From contig NZAK01000006.1 in the NCBI GenBank assembly GCA_002687515.1, positions 1 through 32,491 on the forward strand: a stretch of 32,491 nt of DNA. Direction: 5' to 3'. Shown here piece after piece: positions 1 to 7,447 of the stretch (positions are counted from its first letter, which is position 1; every line of letters begins with the position of its first letter). The stretch is from Rhodospirillaceae bacterium (GTDB taxonomy: Bacteria > Pseudomonadota > Alphaproteobacteria > Rhodospirillales > UBA2165). Under the pieces are notes generated by a model. That model was not told the DNA's origin. It saw nothing but the letters and a program-made list of their open reading frames with translations, and searched no databases. Made by a program: the position numbers and the translations under genes.

Positions 1-301
1 AATTTTCGAAAACCTTTCGGAATTTTTCTTCACTCGACTTCAAGGCGTCTTCGGCGGAAGTCCGTTCGGTGATATCCCGAGCCACAATTGAGGCTCTCAC
101 CAATTTTCCTTGATCATCAAAAATTGGAGTGACTACCGATTCAAATATCATGCCTTCGCGCTCATCCACCATTTTATAAAAGGTCTTCGACCTTTCCAAC
201 TCGGCCCATACCGCGTATCTCCGCTCGGCAACATCAGGTGGCATATAATCGAATATGCACTTTCCCGATAATTCGCTAACGGTTGTTCCAACTGGGAAAA
301 A
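1..301 (-). pseudogene. PAS-domain sensor protein, 5'-truncated fragment (also cut by window edge)
   Basis: Reading the minus strand from 301 to 1 gives a continuous frame: a PAS core second half (VSELSGKCIFDYMPP), a PAC-like tail (FESVVTPIFDDQGKLV, then ARDITERTSAEDAL), and the opening of a next PAS repeat (SSEEKFRKVFEN). This linker pattern is typical of multi-PAS histidine kinases or diguanylate cyclases, so the output domain lies beyond position 1. The frame is interrupted by TAA at 302-304, directly before the remnant, and roughly the first 35 residues expected of a PAS fold are missing. The only ATG in the remnant (242-244) would start inside the fold. I infer a 5'-disrupted gene. A non-standard start or a fresh assembly join are alternatives. 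Confidence 0.6.
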
Positions 302-332
302 TTACTTTACTTTCTCTGAACGGGAGAATGCC

Positions 333-620
333 ATGAGTGGGGGAACACACAAATTATTACCAATTGACGATGTCACATTGGACAAAACGAACCCTCGTAT
401 ACAACGCATGATCGCTATGTATAGAGGAGAGCCATCCGAAGACATGATTGGCCTCGCGTTGGGAGCAGGAGCCGAAGTAGGTGTTGGTGGTGGCACTACG
501 TACGCTAGCCTGCAGGCTTCAATAAATCCCTGTTTGCCAAACTTGAAGCCGCCTGCCAATGGGAAATGGCGTCAGCGCTTCAAATGCCGGCCGAGAAACG
601 CCGTCACGTCCGGCCAATAA
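333..620 (+). pseudogene. ParB/Srx-like N-terminal domain protein, truncated fragment
   Basis: ATG at 333 follows a GGGAG ribosome binding site (spacing about 7). The first 64 residues contain LPIDDVTLDKTNPRI, then an aliphatic/acidic stretch, then TTYASLQASI. This resembles the start of ParB/Srx-like nuclease-fold proteins, in which an NPRI motif is followed by an S-L-x-x-S-I helix and then a glycine-rich segment. Here the resemblance ends at about 524. The remaining 31 codons to the TAA at 618-620 are basic, proline-rich, and run into the 3' end of the opposing hydrolase gene. The glycine loop and all of the catalytic or DNA-binding part are missing. I read it as the 5' stub of a gene cut by deletion or rearrangement. 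The family assignment is from pattern memory and is moderate. Confidence 0.5.
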
Positions 621-1288
621 TCGCCGACGCTAAAGAACAGCTGATGGCCGTCGCCGCCAAATGGCGGATAGACGATCAGCCTGGCGTCGCGCTTCGCCGC
701 CTTGAGCGCGGCGGCCAATTCCCGCGTATAGCGCAGCGTGTTTCCGCCCATCGTGGTGCGCGAGCCGGTATCGTTTTCCGCCACCAGGATAAGAACCGGA
801 GCGGAAACCGCCGATGCGTCCTCGGAAGACAGGGCATCGCCCCTCGGGCCGGCGGCGGCGGCCATGATCACCACCGCCTTCAAATCGTTGCGCCGCACCG
901 CCGTTTGAAAGGTCAGCATGCCGCCGCGTGAAAAGCCGATCATGCCGAGGCGGGCGCCATCCACGCCGGGAACCGATTTCACATAATCGATGGCCGCCGC
1001 GACGTCATCGAGGTGCCCGAACAAGGGCCGCGTCAGCCGCCGGATCGGCGAAAATCCGACATAGCCGGCTTCGGCGAGGGCGGCGCAGGTGGCGTCCGGG
1101 GCCCCGCCGATGATCCTGCCGAGGCCGCCGTGATTGAAGATCACCGCCGCGAACGGGCCCGGCCCCTCGGGCTTGCACAAACGGCCCGACAGGGTCGGCT
1201 CGCCGCTCCGGTAGGTGACATAGGTGCCGGCGCTGACGCAGGCCGCGACTAGGAGTGTGATAAATACCGATGGCAGATTTCTGATCAT
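572..1288 (-). CDS. Serine alpha/beta hydrolase (dienelactone hydrolase-like), predicted lipoprotein
   Basis: This is a 238-aa hydrolase starting at the ATG at 1288, six bases after the SYLF gene stops, so the two are probably co-transcribed. The N-terminus is hydrophobic and ends in a lipobox-like LVAAC (Cys17), suggesting export and lipidation. The core carries the alpha/beta hydrolase pattern: FNHGG near an oxyanion strand, the nucleophile elbow GFSRGG, an acid in AENDTG, and a histidine in GDGHQLF. The nucleophile is Ser, whereas classical dienelactone hydrolases use Cys, so the substrate is unlikely to be a dienelactone. An envelope ester or acyl hydrolase is possible, but no substrate can be read from the sequence. 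A longer open frame extends upstream to 1696, but it is only an out-of-frame overlap with the SYLF gene. Confidence 0.8.
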   Translation of the reverse strand: MIRNLPSVFITLLVAACVSAGTYVTYRSGEPTLSGRLCKPEGPGPFAAVIFNHGGLGRIIGGAPDATCAALAEAGYVGFSPIRRLTRPLFGHLDDVAAAIDYVKSVPGVDGARLGMIGFSRGGMLTFQTAVRRNDLKAVVIMAAAAGPRGDALSSEDASAVSAPVLILVAENDTGSRTTMGGNTLRYTRELAAALKAAKRDARLIVYPPFGGDGHQLFFSVGDYWPDVTAFLGRHLKR

Positions 1289-1293
1289 TACGC

Positions 1294-1971
1294 CTAGCGC
1301 ACCAGCAGCGCGTTCCTGAGCGCATCGGCGCCGGGATTCCGGTGGGCATGATCGATCAGGATCGATTGCGGCGTCGCGCCGCGCCCGTAATATTGGGTGT
1401 TGTAATCGTTGCGCCGGATCATCGCCGCGCCTTCCAGCGAAGCGCCGCCAAAGAGGCCGAGCACATCCGAAAAGGCGACAACGTCGAGCGCCAGGTTGGT
1501 GGTGATCGAACCCTCGACCCCGCCGCCATAGCGGCCCACCGTAATGCCCGCATCGGCGCCGAATTTGCCTTGATGATCGATAATCGCCTTGACCGCGCCG
1601 GGCGAGCGGATGACGAAGGCGGCGCGCGCCCGTTGGCCGCCGGCCTGGAATCCGAAGCTGCCGGCGGCCAGGGTGTAGAACGCGGGATAGCCCCAATTGC
1701 CGGATTTGTCGCGCGCCAGCATGACGCCATTGCCGCCTTCGGCGCCGACGATAAACCCGGCCTTGTAGAGGGCCGGGAAAATCATGATGCCGTGCGCGCT
1801 CTTAAGCATTTTCCGGAATTCCGGCATGCTGTCGTTTACCTTGAGGCTTGCAATGGCGATGCGCGCGGCATCGACCAGGGCCGCGGTCTTGGGCTGCTGA
1901 GGCCCGCTGGCACAGGCGTTCAAGACGATCAACGCGCCCAGCAAAAATACGGTCAGCCGGCAGTTTTTCAT
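1294..1971 (-). CDS. SYLF-domain (Ysc84/DUF500) lipid-binding lipoprotein
   Basis: This is a 225-aa protein. Residues 1-20 form a lipoprotein signal peptide with lipobox LNAC (Cys20), so the mature protein is probably anchored in the envelope. The rest is a SYLF domain: an N-terminal helix, then glycine-rich strands with MIFPALYKAGFIVGAEGGNG, GSFGFQAGGQ, TVGRYGGGVEG and a late GLFGGASLEG. SYLF domains bind phosphoinositides in eukaryotes; bacterial versions are exported proteins of unknown role. GGAG lies about 9 bases before the start. It is third in a four-gene minus-strand operon, 12 bases after the second degenerate EAL gene and 6 bases before the hydrolase. Membrane-lipid association is inferred from the family. 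Confidence 0.88.
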   Translation of the reverse strand: MKNCRLTVFLLGALIVLNACASGPQQPKTAALVDAARIAIASLKVNDSMPEFRKMLKSAHGIMIFPALYKAGFIVGAEGGNGVMLARDKSGNWGYPAFYTLAAGSFGFQAGGQRARAAFVIRSPGAVKAIIDHQGKFGADAGITVGRYGGGVEGSITTNLALDVVAFSDVLGLFGGASLEGAAMIRRNDYNTQYYGRGATPQSILIDHAHRNPGADALRNALLVR

Positions 1972-1983
1972 CGCTTTGCTCCG

Positions 1984-3282
1984 CTATTCGAGAAAATCCA
2001 GATTTTGCGTGCGCCGCCGCGCCATTTCCATCTCGTGGCGGCGCGATTCCTCGGCAATGAGATTTTCGATATATCGGCCCTGAAACATGTTGATGCCGAT
2101 ATCCTGGCCGAATTTTACGGCGCCCTCGTCGTCGCAGCGGCTGAGGATCACCTTCGATGCGCCCGCCGATTTGACCAGGCGGCGGACACGCTTGGGTCCT
2201 ACCTCGTCGGCCAGTTCCGTCTGCCAGATGAGCTTGACCATGTCGGCGCCAAGCTTGTCCCGGTTGACGAAGGGCATGGTTTCGTGGGTCAGGCCATCGA
2301 TGCAGATGCGGTAGCCGCGTTCCTTGGCGAAATCGCGGGCAAACATGTAATCGTTCAAATCCGAAAAAATATCGACTTTTTGCAGTTCGATAACGATGGA
2401 ACCGCGCATCGCGGCGATGACGGCATCATCGAAAGCCATGAATTCAGGTGAAAGCAGTGTCGAGATATTCAGGTTGATGCTGATCTCGCCGGTGATCGAT
2501 CGGTCGGTGGATTTCGAGAGCATGGCAAGCACGCGCCGATCCAAGGTTTCGGTCAGGTGCTGGAACAGCCAGCGGCTTTTGGTCAGGTTGACGCCGGGCA
2601 TCAGGGTCTCGCGCAAATCCTGGATCGAAATATACAACTCCGAAAACAGGGGCTGCGGCGCGGCTTCTCCGATCAGCGCGCAAACGAATTGGCGGCGCAC
2701 CATGTTGGATAGATCGGCGCTATGCAGCGATTCCTCGACCCGGCCCAAAACCCGCGGCGACAGGGCCTCGCCCCCCCCCTGCTGCCGGCCGACCAGTTGG
2801 GATCTCGAATCTTCGACTTGCTCTTCTTCGGTTTCGTCCGTCTGGCTGTCATGGACCATGCCGCGGACCAGGGCAAGGATGTCGGTATAATCGCGTTCCA
2901 CGTTATAATAAGTGCGAAAGGCGTCGGAATCGGAATGCGTTTCCCGTGAAGCTTCATCGAACAGCGGATCGTCGCTGAACAGGAACTGCAGCTTGAGGAT
3001 CGATGTTTCGACATCGTTTTGTGAATCGCCTTTATAGATAAAGAACAAGTCCGAATTCTTGAGGCTGAAGAGCTGCCCTTCCAGCATCTTGACCAGAGGC
3101 TCGAAGGTGTTGGACGCGATGCGGATATGATGGTCCCGGCGGTTGTGGACATCCAACTTCGATATGTGCACATGCACCGCGCGGCGGCCCTCCATGTGGC
3201 TTTCCAGCCGGTGAATATAGTCGAGCAGCAGGCTTTCCTGGCTGGCCGGCTGATAGCTTTCGTTTTCCGGGCTGATCGCCAT
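1984..3282 (-). CDS. Degenerate GGDEF/EAL-fold protein, paralogue B
   Basis: This is a 432-aa cytoplasmic protein without signal peptide. Residues 1-115 resemble a degraded GGDEF fold (the LKNSDLFFIYKG strand sits where GGDEF would be). Residues 205-420 follow the EAL topology: SINLNISTLLSPEF corresponds to the VNLS strand, IVIELQK to the E-x-T-E strand, CIDGLTHETMPF to the DDFGTGYSSL segment, and GINMFQGRYIENL to the QGY end. The EAL motif, the DDFG aspartates and the AEGVE glutamate are not present, so cyclic-di-GMP hydrolysis is not expected. A sensory or effector-binding role is inferred. The protein shares WLFQHLTET-DRRV and other blocks with its neighbour at 3325-4584. The start is the ATG at 3282 with a GGAGC sequence upstream; the gap to the neighbour is 42 bases. 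Confidence 0.72.
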   Translation of the reverse strand: MAISPENESYQPASQESLLLDYIHRLESHMEGRRAVHVHISKLDVHNRRDHHIRIASNTFEPLVKMLEGQLFSLKNSDLFFIYKGDSQNDVETSILKLQFLFSDDPLFDEASRETHSDSDAFRTYYNVERDYTDILALVRGMVHDSQTDETEEEQVEDSRSQLVGRQQGGGEALSPRVLGRVEESLHSADLSNMVRRQFVCALIGEAAPQPLFSELYISIQDLRETLMPGVNLTKSRWLFQHLTETLDRRVLAMLSKSTDRSITGEISINLNISTLLSPEFMAFDDAVIAAMRGSIVIELQKVDIFSDLNDYMFARDFAKERGYRICIDGLTHETMPFVNRDKLGADMVKLIWQTELADEVGPKRVRRLVKSAGASKVILSRCDDEGAVKFGQDIGINMFQGRYIENLIAEESRRHEMEMARRRTQNLDFLE

Positions 3283-3324
3283 CTTAGCTTGCTCCGTCGT
3301 CCGAAGTGGGGGCGCTCGGTGCCA

Positions 3325-4584
3325 TTATTTCCTGCCTTGCATGGCTTTCTCGGCCTGCCTCTTGACCAGCCGATCGATGAAAAAGCCCTGGAAGCGGCGA
3401 ATGCCGAGGGTCAGCGCCCAGCTCATCGCGCCTTCGCTGTCGGTGCGGCCGAGAATGAAACATTCGGGTCCGATTTTTTCGACCAAGGCGGCCGTCTCGG
3501 CATGGGCTTCCTTGGATTCGGTTTCGACAAATTCGGTTCCCCAAGCGACTTTGTAATAATCGGCGCCCAAAAGGCCGGGATCGAAATATTGCAGCGACAG
3601 CGGATTGAGACCGTCGAGCAGCACCCGGTAGCCCCGGTCGCGCAGCCAGTTTCGCGCATAGGTGAAATTTTCGATGTCGGAAAAGACATCAATTTTCTGC
3701 ATCTCGATAATGAACTTGCCGGTATGTTCGGCCACCGCTTCATCGAAACGCTGGAAATCCTTGGACAGAACCGATTTGACGTTGAGGTTTAGGCTGATAT
3801 TGCCGGAAATTTTGGCGAAATCGTCACGTGCCATCGCCGCCATGACGCGGCGGTCGATGGTTTCGGTCAAATGCTGGAAAAGCCAAGGATTTGAAACCAG
3901 GTTAAAACCCGGGGCCACCCGCCGTTGCAGTTCCGCTATGGAAACGAATTTTTCCCGGAACAGGATTTTTTCGGACCCATCCAATCCGACGATCACCGCC
4001 GGCTGTTCGCGTAATAATTCGACGATGCGCAGGCGTGACAAGGAATCGTCCACTTTGGCGAGGCTGTACGGGTCCAGCGGTTGACCGGCAAAGCCGGTGC
4101 CGATGCCGCGCCCCGCCGAGGCATCTTCCGATCGCGCGGCGTTACGCTTGGCTCTGGCCGCCCAGGCCCGCGTCAGTTCGAACAATGCGTCGAACTCAAC
4201 TTCAAAATCATACCAGTCGGTGAATTCATGCCCGCCGGCACCGCCGCGCGCCGCCAGGGGATCGTTGCGGAACAGGGTGCGCAATTTGTCGATCATATAA
4301 TCGACATCATCGATGCGCACATCCTTGCACATCAGGACAATATCGCCATTGCCAAGCACGTACAGTTGCACGTCGTGGGAATTGAGCAAGGTATCGAATG
4401 TACGGCTGGCGATGCGGATGTGGTGCGGCTGCCGATTGTGGGGGCTGAGACGCGAAAGGTTGATGACGACCGCGAAACGGTCGCTGCGGGCGTGCGTGCC
4501 CCGTTCGACGTGATCGAGCAGCGAACTTTCCGGCGTTCGCTCCTCCGAAATGGCGGTGACCACTGAGCCTGTGTTATCTGCCAT
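3325..4584 (-). CDS. Degenerate GGDEF/EAL-fold protein, paralogue A
   Basis: This is a 419-aa protein from the ATG at 4584 (MADNTGS). An in-frame ATG at 4656 would add 24 basic, low-similarity residues and is less likely. An AGAGGGA lies about 24 bases upstream, so the start is not certain. The N-terminal part has LGNGDIVLM where an active GGDEF domain has R-x-GGDEF. The C-terminal part has ISLNLNVKSVLSKDF, FIIEMQKIDVF, LLDGLNPLSLQYF and GIRRFQGFFIDRL at the usual EAL positions, but lacks the EAL, DDFG and AEGVE catalytic residues. It is the first gene of a minus-strand operon with paralogue B, the SYLF lipoprotein and the hydrolase. The pair probably arose by tandem duplication. A role in cyclic-di-GMP sensing is inference only. 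Confidence 0.7.
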   Translation of the reverse strand: MADNTGSVVTAISEERTPESSLLDHVERGTHARSDRFAVVINLSRLSPHNRQPHHIRIASRTFDTLLNSHDVQLYVLGNGDIVLMCKDVRIDDVDYMIDKLRTLFRNDPLAARGGAGGHEFTDWYDFEVEFDALFELTRAWAARAKRNAARSEDASAGRGIGTGFAGQPLDPYSLAKVDDSLSRLRIVELLREQPAVIVGLDGSEKILFREKFVSIAELQRRVAPGFNLVSNPWLFQHLTETIDRRVMAAMARDDFAKISGNISLNLNVKSVLSKDFQRFDEAVAEHTGKFIIEMQKIDVFSDIENFTYARNWLRDRGYRVLLDGLNPLSLQYFDPGLLGADYYKVAWGTEFVETESKEAHAETAALVEKIGPECFILGRTDSEGAMSWALTLGIRRFQGFFIDRLVKRQAEKAMQGRK

Positions 4585-4750
4585 GATGCGATGCCGGTAT
4601 CTTGTTTCCCTCTTGGTGATTAATATAGGAAAATGTCTTAAACAACCATAAATCAATCGCTGGAAATGCCGCCGGTGTGAGGGCTATTCCAACTTCTGAT
4701 CGCGCCGGATTTAGTCCAGTATTATAGCATTTTGGAGGCCAAACCGCCCC

Positions 4751-5479
4751 ATGAGATATCGCCATGATGCGCGGCCGCCGGACGGCACGCGCCTTTACGC
4801 CATCGGCGACATGCACGGCCGCCTCGATCTCTTAGCCGAGCTCGAGGATAAGATCCGCATCGATGCCGAGAATTCGGGCGCCGCAAATCGGATCGCCGTG
4901 TTCCTCGGCGATTATATCGACCGCGGGCCGGAATCCCGTGAACTGGTCGACTACCTCATGCGGCGGCCGTTCAATGGCTTCGAACATGTGTTTCTAATCG
5001 GCAATCACGAGGATGAGATGATGCGGTTCCTGGACGGATCGCAAGAGCCGGCGAATTGGTTTGCCAATGGCGGTGTTCAGACCCTTGAAAGTTACGGCAT
5101 CGCGGCGCACGGATTTCCGTCACCGGACGAAGCCGAAGATTGGCGCCGGCAGCTGCGGCGGGCATTGCCGCCCGATCATCTATCGTTCTATTCGGACCTC
5201 AAATACAGTTTTGAATGCGGTAACTATCTGTTCGTTCATGCCGGCGTCAGGCCCGGCGTTCCGATCGAACTTCAGGATCGGCATGATCTCATCTGGATCA
5301 GGGAGGCGTTTCTGGGATCGGACCAGGACTTCGGCCGTTTCGTTGTTCACGGCCACAGCATCGAGCGCACGCCGCAAATCAAATCCAACCGGATTTGTGT
5401 CGATACCGGCGCCTATCGTTCGGACCATCTGACGTGCGCCGTATTGGACCAGGACGAAGTTTGGTTCCTGCAGACTTGA
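4751..5479 (+). CDS. PPP-family metallophosphoesterase (serine/threonine phosphatase or ApaH-like)
   Basis: This is a 242-aa protein carrying the full PPP signature in order: GDMHGRLDLL (metal Asp and His), GDYIDRG, GNHEDE, VHAGVRPG and VHGHS. These residues coordinate a two-metal centre that hydrolyses phosphomonoesters or diadenosine polyphosphates. Bacterial PrpA-type protein phosphatases and relatives of ApaH have this size; the sequence does not tell which substrate is used. There is no signal peptide, so it acts in the cytoplasm. GGAGG at 4734-4738 precedes the ATG with a slightly long spacing of 12. The gene is divergent from the degenerate EAL operon across a 166-base AT-richer gap, which must hold promoters for both directions. 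It appears monocistronic, since a REP-like element follows. Confidence 0.88.
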   Translation: MRYRHDARPPDGTRLYAIGDMHGRLDLLAELEDKIRIDAENSGAANRIAVFLGDYIDRGPESRELVDYLMRRPFNGFEHVFLIGNHEDEMMRFLDGSQEPANWFANGGVQTLESYGIAAHGFPSPDEAEDWRRQLRRALPPDHLSFYSDLKYSFECGNYLFVHAGVRPGVPIELQDRHDLIWIREAFLGSDQDFGRFVVHGHSIERTPQIKSNRICVDTGAYRSDHLTCAVLDQDEVWFLQT

Positions 5480-5533
5480 ACCGGCGAATAGAGCCGTATA
5501 TCAAGCACTTCCGAGGCACCACCATGCCAGGAG

Positions 5534-5656
5534 CGGTTAATTCGGTGGTTAATTCGGTGACAGTTTACTTTTAGTACTTTTAGGTTTCAGTTTATTTTTG
5601 ACCAACTAAAAGTAAACTGTCACCGAATTAAAAAAGTAAACTGCCACCGAATTAGC
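5534..5656. repeat. REP-like palindromic element, copy 1
   Basis: A perfect 27-bp inverted repeat (5549-5575 and 5605-5631) encloses a 29-base spacer. The arm contains AATTCGGTGACAGTTTAC. Extra partial units flank it: TTAATTCGGTG on the left (5537-5547) and CACCGAATTAG on the right (5645-5655). The same arm, spacer traces and flanking units recur at 32193-32308. The structure resembles REP sequences mobilised by RAYT (TnpA-REP) transposases, but no such gene is present here. It can fold into a very stable hairpin in either transcript and may end transcription of the phosphatase gene. It ends about 20 bases before the UXS start codon. Confidence 0.85.
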
Positions 5657-5676
5657 CGCCTAGGAATATGGAATAG

Positions 5677-6624
5677 ATGAGTGGGACCACTAGAAAACGG
5701 GTTTTGGTAACCGGCGGAGCCGGGTTTATCGGCTCGCACCTGTGCGAACGGCTGGTCGCCGCCGGCGACGACGTGATCTGCCTGGATAACTACTTTACCG
5801 GGGTCAAGGACAATATCGCGGCGCTCCTGCCGCAAACCAATTTCGAGCTGCTGCGCCACGACGTGACCTTTCCGCTCTATGTGGAGGTCGACGAGATCTA
5901 CAACCTCGCCTGTCCGGCTTCGCCGATCCATTACCAGTACGATCCGGTGCAGACGACCAAGACCAGCGTGCACGGGGCGATCAATATGCTTGGTCTGGCC
6001 AAGCGGACGGGCGCCAAGATTCTGCAGGCCTCGACGAGCGAGGTCTATGGCGATCCCGATGTCCATCCGCAGGCCGAGGATTATCGCGGCAACGTCAATG
6101 CCATCGGGCCGCGCGGCTGTTACGACGAAGGCAAGCGCTGCGCCGAAACGCTGTTTTTCGATTATTACCGGCAGCACAATCTGAATATCCGGGTGGCGCG
6201 CATCTTCAATACCTATGGTCCGCGGATGCGCGCCGATGATGGCCGCGTGGTCTCCAATTTCATCGTCCAGGCCCTGCGCGGCGAAGCCCTGACCATCTAT
6301 GGCGACGGCAAGCAGACCCGCTCGTTCTGTTTTGTCGATGATATGATCGATGGCCTGGTGGCGCTGATGGCCGCCCCCGATACCGAGACCGGACCCGTAA
6401 ATCTGGGCAATCCCGATGAATTCAGCATCCGCCAGTTGGCGGAACTGGTGATCGAACTAGCCGGCGCCAAGGTCGAAATTGAAACCCGCCCGCTGCCCGA
6501 AGACGATCCCATGCAGCGCTGCCCGGATATCACCCGCGCCCGCGAAACCTTGGATTGGCAGCCCTCGATCAAGCTGCGCGACGGTCTTGCCGATACCATA
6601 TCCTATTTCAAAAGCGTCCTTTAA
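5677..6624 (+). CDS. UDP-glucuronate decarboxylase (UDP-xylose synthase)
   Basis: This is a 315-aa short-chain dehydrogenase/reductase of the extended type. It has the NAD-binding [10 protein letters not shown] at residues 13-22, an active-site Ser/Thr in STSEVYGDP, the catalytic YDEGKR (YxxxK), and family hallmarks [18 protein letters not shown] and [14 protein letters not shown]. The enzyme oxidises and decarboxylates UDP-glucuronate to UDP-xylose, through a UDP-4-keto-pentose, for polysaccharide or glycan synthesis. The length matches the soluble bacterial enzymes. The ATG at 5677 is preceded by a weak AGGAAT. The REP-like element ends about 20 bases upstream, so the promoter must lie within or before that repeat. 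A weak hairpin follows directly. It is not part of the dcw operon, though it sits just ahead of it. Confidence 0.93.
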   Translation: MSGTTRKRVLVTGGAGFIGSHLCERLVAAGDDVICLDNYFTGVKDNIAALLPQTNFELLRHDVTFPLYVEVDEIYNLACPASPIHYQYDPVQTTKTSVHGAINMLGLAKRTGAKILQASTSEVYGDPDVHPQAEDYRGNVNAIGPRGCYDEGKRCAETLFFDYYRQHNLNIRVARIFNTYGPRMRADDGRVVSNFIVQALRGEALTIYGDGKQTRSFCFVDDMIDGLVALMAAPDTETGPVNLGNPDEFSIRQLAELVIELAGAKVEIETRPLPEDDPMQRCPDITRARETLDWQPSIKLRDGLADTISYFKSVL

Positions 6625-6626
6625 CC

Positions 6627-6658
6627 GGCGCAAACCGGGTCATTCCCGGGTTGGCGCC
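6627..6658 (+). terminator. Possible terminator after UDP-glucuronate decarboxylase
   Basis: Three bases after the UXS stop, GGCGC (6627-6631) pairs with GCGCC-type sequence at 6654-6658, and AACCGGG (6633-6639) pairs with CCCGG-TT (6645-6652) with one bulge. The loop is TCATT. No run of T follows, so intrinsic termination is uncertain. Confidence 0.35.
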
Positions 6659-6817
6659 GTTCGATTCAAAGGCTTGGCGGCAAGGTTCGGCAATTCATCA
6701 TGGCAACCGCCGAAGCGCCCGGCCCATTGCGAACATTTACTGAACAAATTGACGCCACATTTGTTTGATCAATGGATGCGGGATGTTCATCGGCGGCGAT
6801 TCTAGTATTTGGCAAGA

Positions 6818-6823
6818 TATTAT
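6818..6823 (+). promoter_or_regulatory. Possible -10 element for mraZ/dcw operon
   Basis: TATTAT lies 24 bases before the first MraZ box and within the AT-richest part of the 352-base gap between UXS and mraZ. No convincing -35 is present at the right spacing; a TTGACG occurs farther upstream, around 6749. If it is used, MraZ bound to the downstream boxes would block transcription just after initiation. Confidence 0.25.
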
Positions 6824-6846
6824 TAACCCAAGTAAAGCCATTCTGT

Positions 6847-6890
6847 CCCATTGACGCCCATAAAAACCCATGATATCCCAAATTGACCCA
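6847..6890 (-). promoter_or_regulatory. MraZ operator: five TGGG boxes at 10-bp spacing
   Basis: On the plus strand CCCA occurs at 6847-6850, 6857-6860, 6867-6870, 6877-6880 and 6887-6890. Read on the minus strand these are five TGGG boxes with an exact period of 10 bp. The known MraZ binding site in E. coli is a set of TGGGN direct repeats with 5-bp spacers upstream of mraZ, so this is very likely the autoregulatory operator of the dcw operon. The last box is also half of a TGACCCA / TGGGTCA inverted repeat (6884-6890 and 6898-6904). The boxes end 86 bases before the mraZ start. Repression by MraZ is inferred from the E. coli system. Confidence 0.8.
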
Positions 6891-6976
6891 GATTGTTTGG
6901 GTCAGTTTAGGGCATCCCTGGACGGGATCGGTTCCCGGGCGAGGAATGGCCGTATTTGGCGCGTTTTGAGGCGGAA

Positions 6977-7447
6977 ATGGCTGCTTTATTCGGCACGCAT
7001 GTCAACAAGATTGATCGCAAGGGCCGGGTTTCGGTGCCGAAACCGTTTCGCGACGCCTTGACCGAACAGCAATTCGCCGGGATTCACGTCTTTCCGTCCT
7101 TCAAATATGCCGCCATCGAAGCGCTCAGCGAGGCGTTCTTCAATCGCGTCATCGCCAATCTGGAAAATCTCGATCTCTTCTCCGACGACCAGGACGACCT
7201 GGCCGCCATCGTCGAAAACACCCATGCGCTGCCCTACGATCCGGAAGGACGGGTGATCCTGCCCAAATCGCTGTTGGCGCATGCCAACCTTGGCACCGAA
7301 GCCGCCTTTGTCGGGCGCGGCGGCCGCTTCCTGATCTGGGAGCCCGGCGCCTATGAGCGGCAGCGCCAGCGGGCCTTCGAGCGCGCCCGCAGCCGGGGCG
7401 CGACGCTGCCGCTCGGGACCGGCGCCGATGACGGGGGTGCCAAATGA
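6977..7447 (+). CDS. mraZ: Transcriptional regulator MraZ
   Basis: This is a 156-aa protein with two AbrB-like/SpoVT repeats: FGTHVNKIDRKGRVSVPKPFRDAL at the N-terminus and LPYDPEGRVILPKSLL near residue 85, each with the conserved D-x-x-GRV-x-P core. MraZ forms rings that bind TGGG repeats and repress the dcw operon in E. coli. I chose the ATG at 6977 because it gives the family-typical start MAALFGTH and has GAGGCGG just before it; an in-frame TTG at 6956 is upstream of that ribosome binding site. Five TGGG boxes lie 86-130 bases upstream. The stop overlaps the rsmH start (ATGA), making mraZ the first gene of the operon. Confidence 0.95.
   Translation: MAALFGTHVNKIDRKGRVSVPKPFRDALTEQQFAGIHVFPSFKYAAIEALSEAFFNRVIANLENLDLFSDDQDDLAAIVENTHALPYDPEGRVILPKSLLAHANLGTEAAFVGRGGRFLIWEPGAYERQRQRAFERARSRGATLPLGTGADDGGAK

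Noticed and set aside
5537..5552. Possible CtrA site (TTAA pair) in the left part of the REP-like element
   Set aside because: The spacing between the two TTAA is 8, not 7, and the sequence is explained by duplicated repeat units.
6749..6780. TTGACG as the -35 of an mraZ promoter
   Set aside because: No -10 match is found at 16-18 bases; only a separate TATTAT farther downstream is plausible.
6956..6976. Upstream TTG start for mraZ
   Set aside because: The ribosome binding site GAGGCGG lies downstream of it, and the family N-terminus begins at the ATG at 6977.
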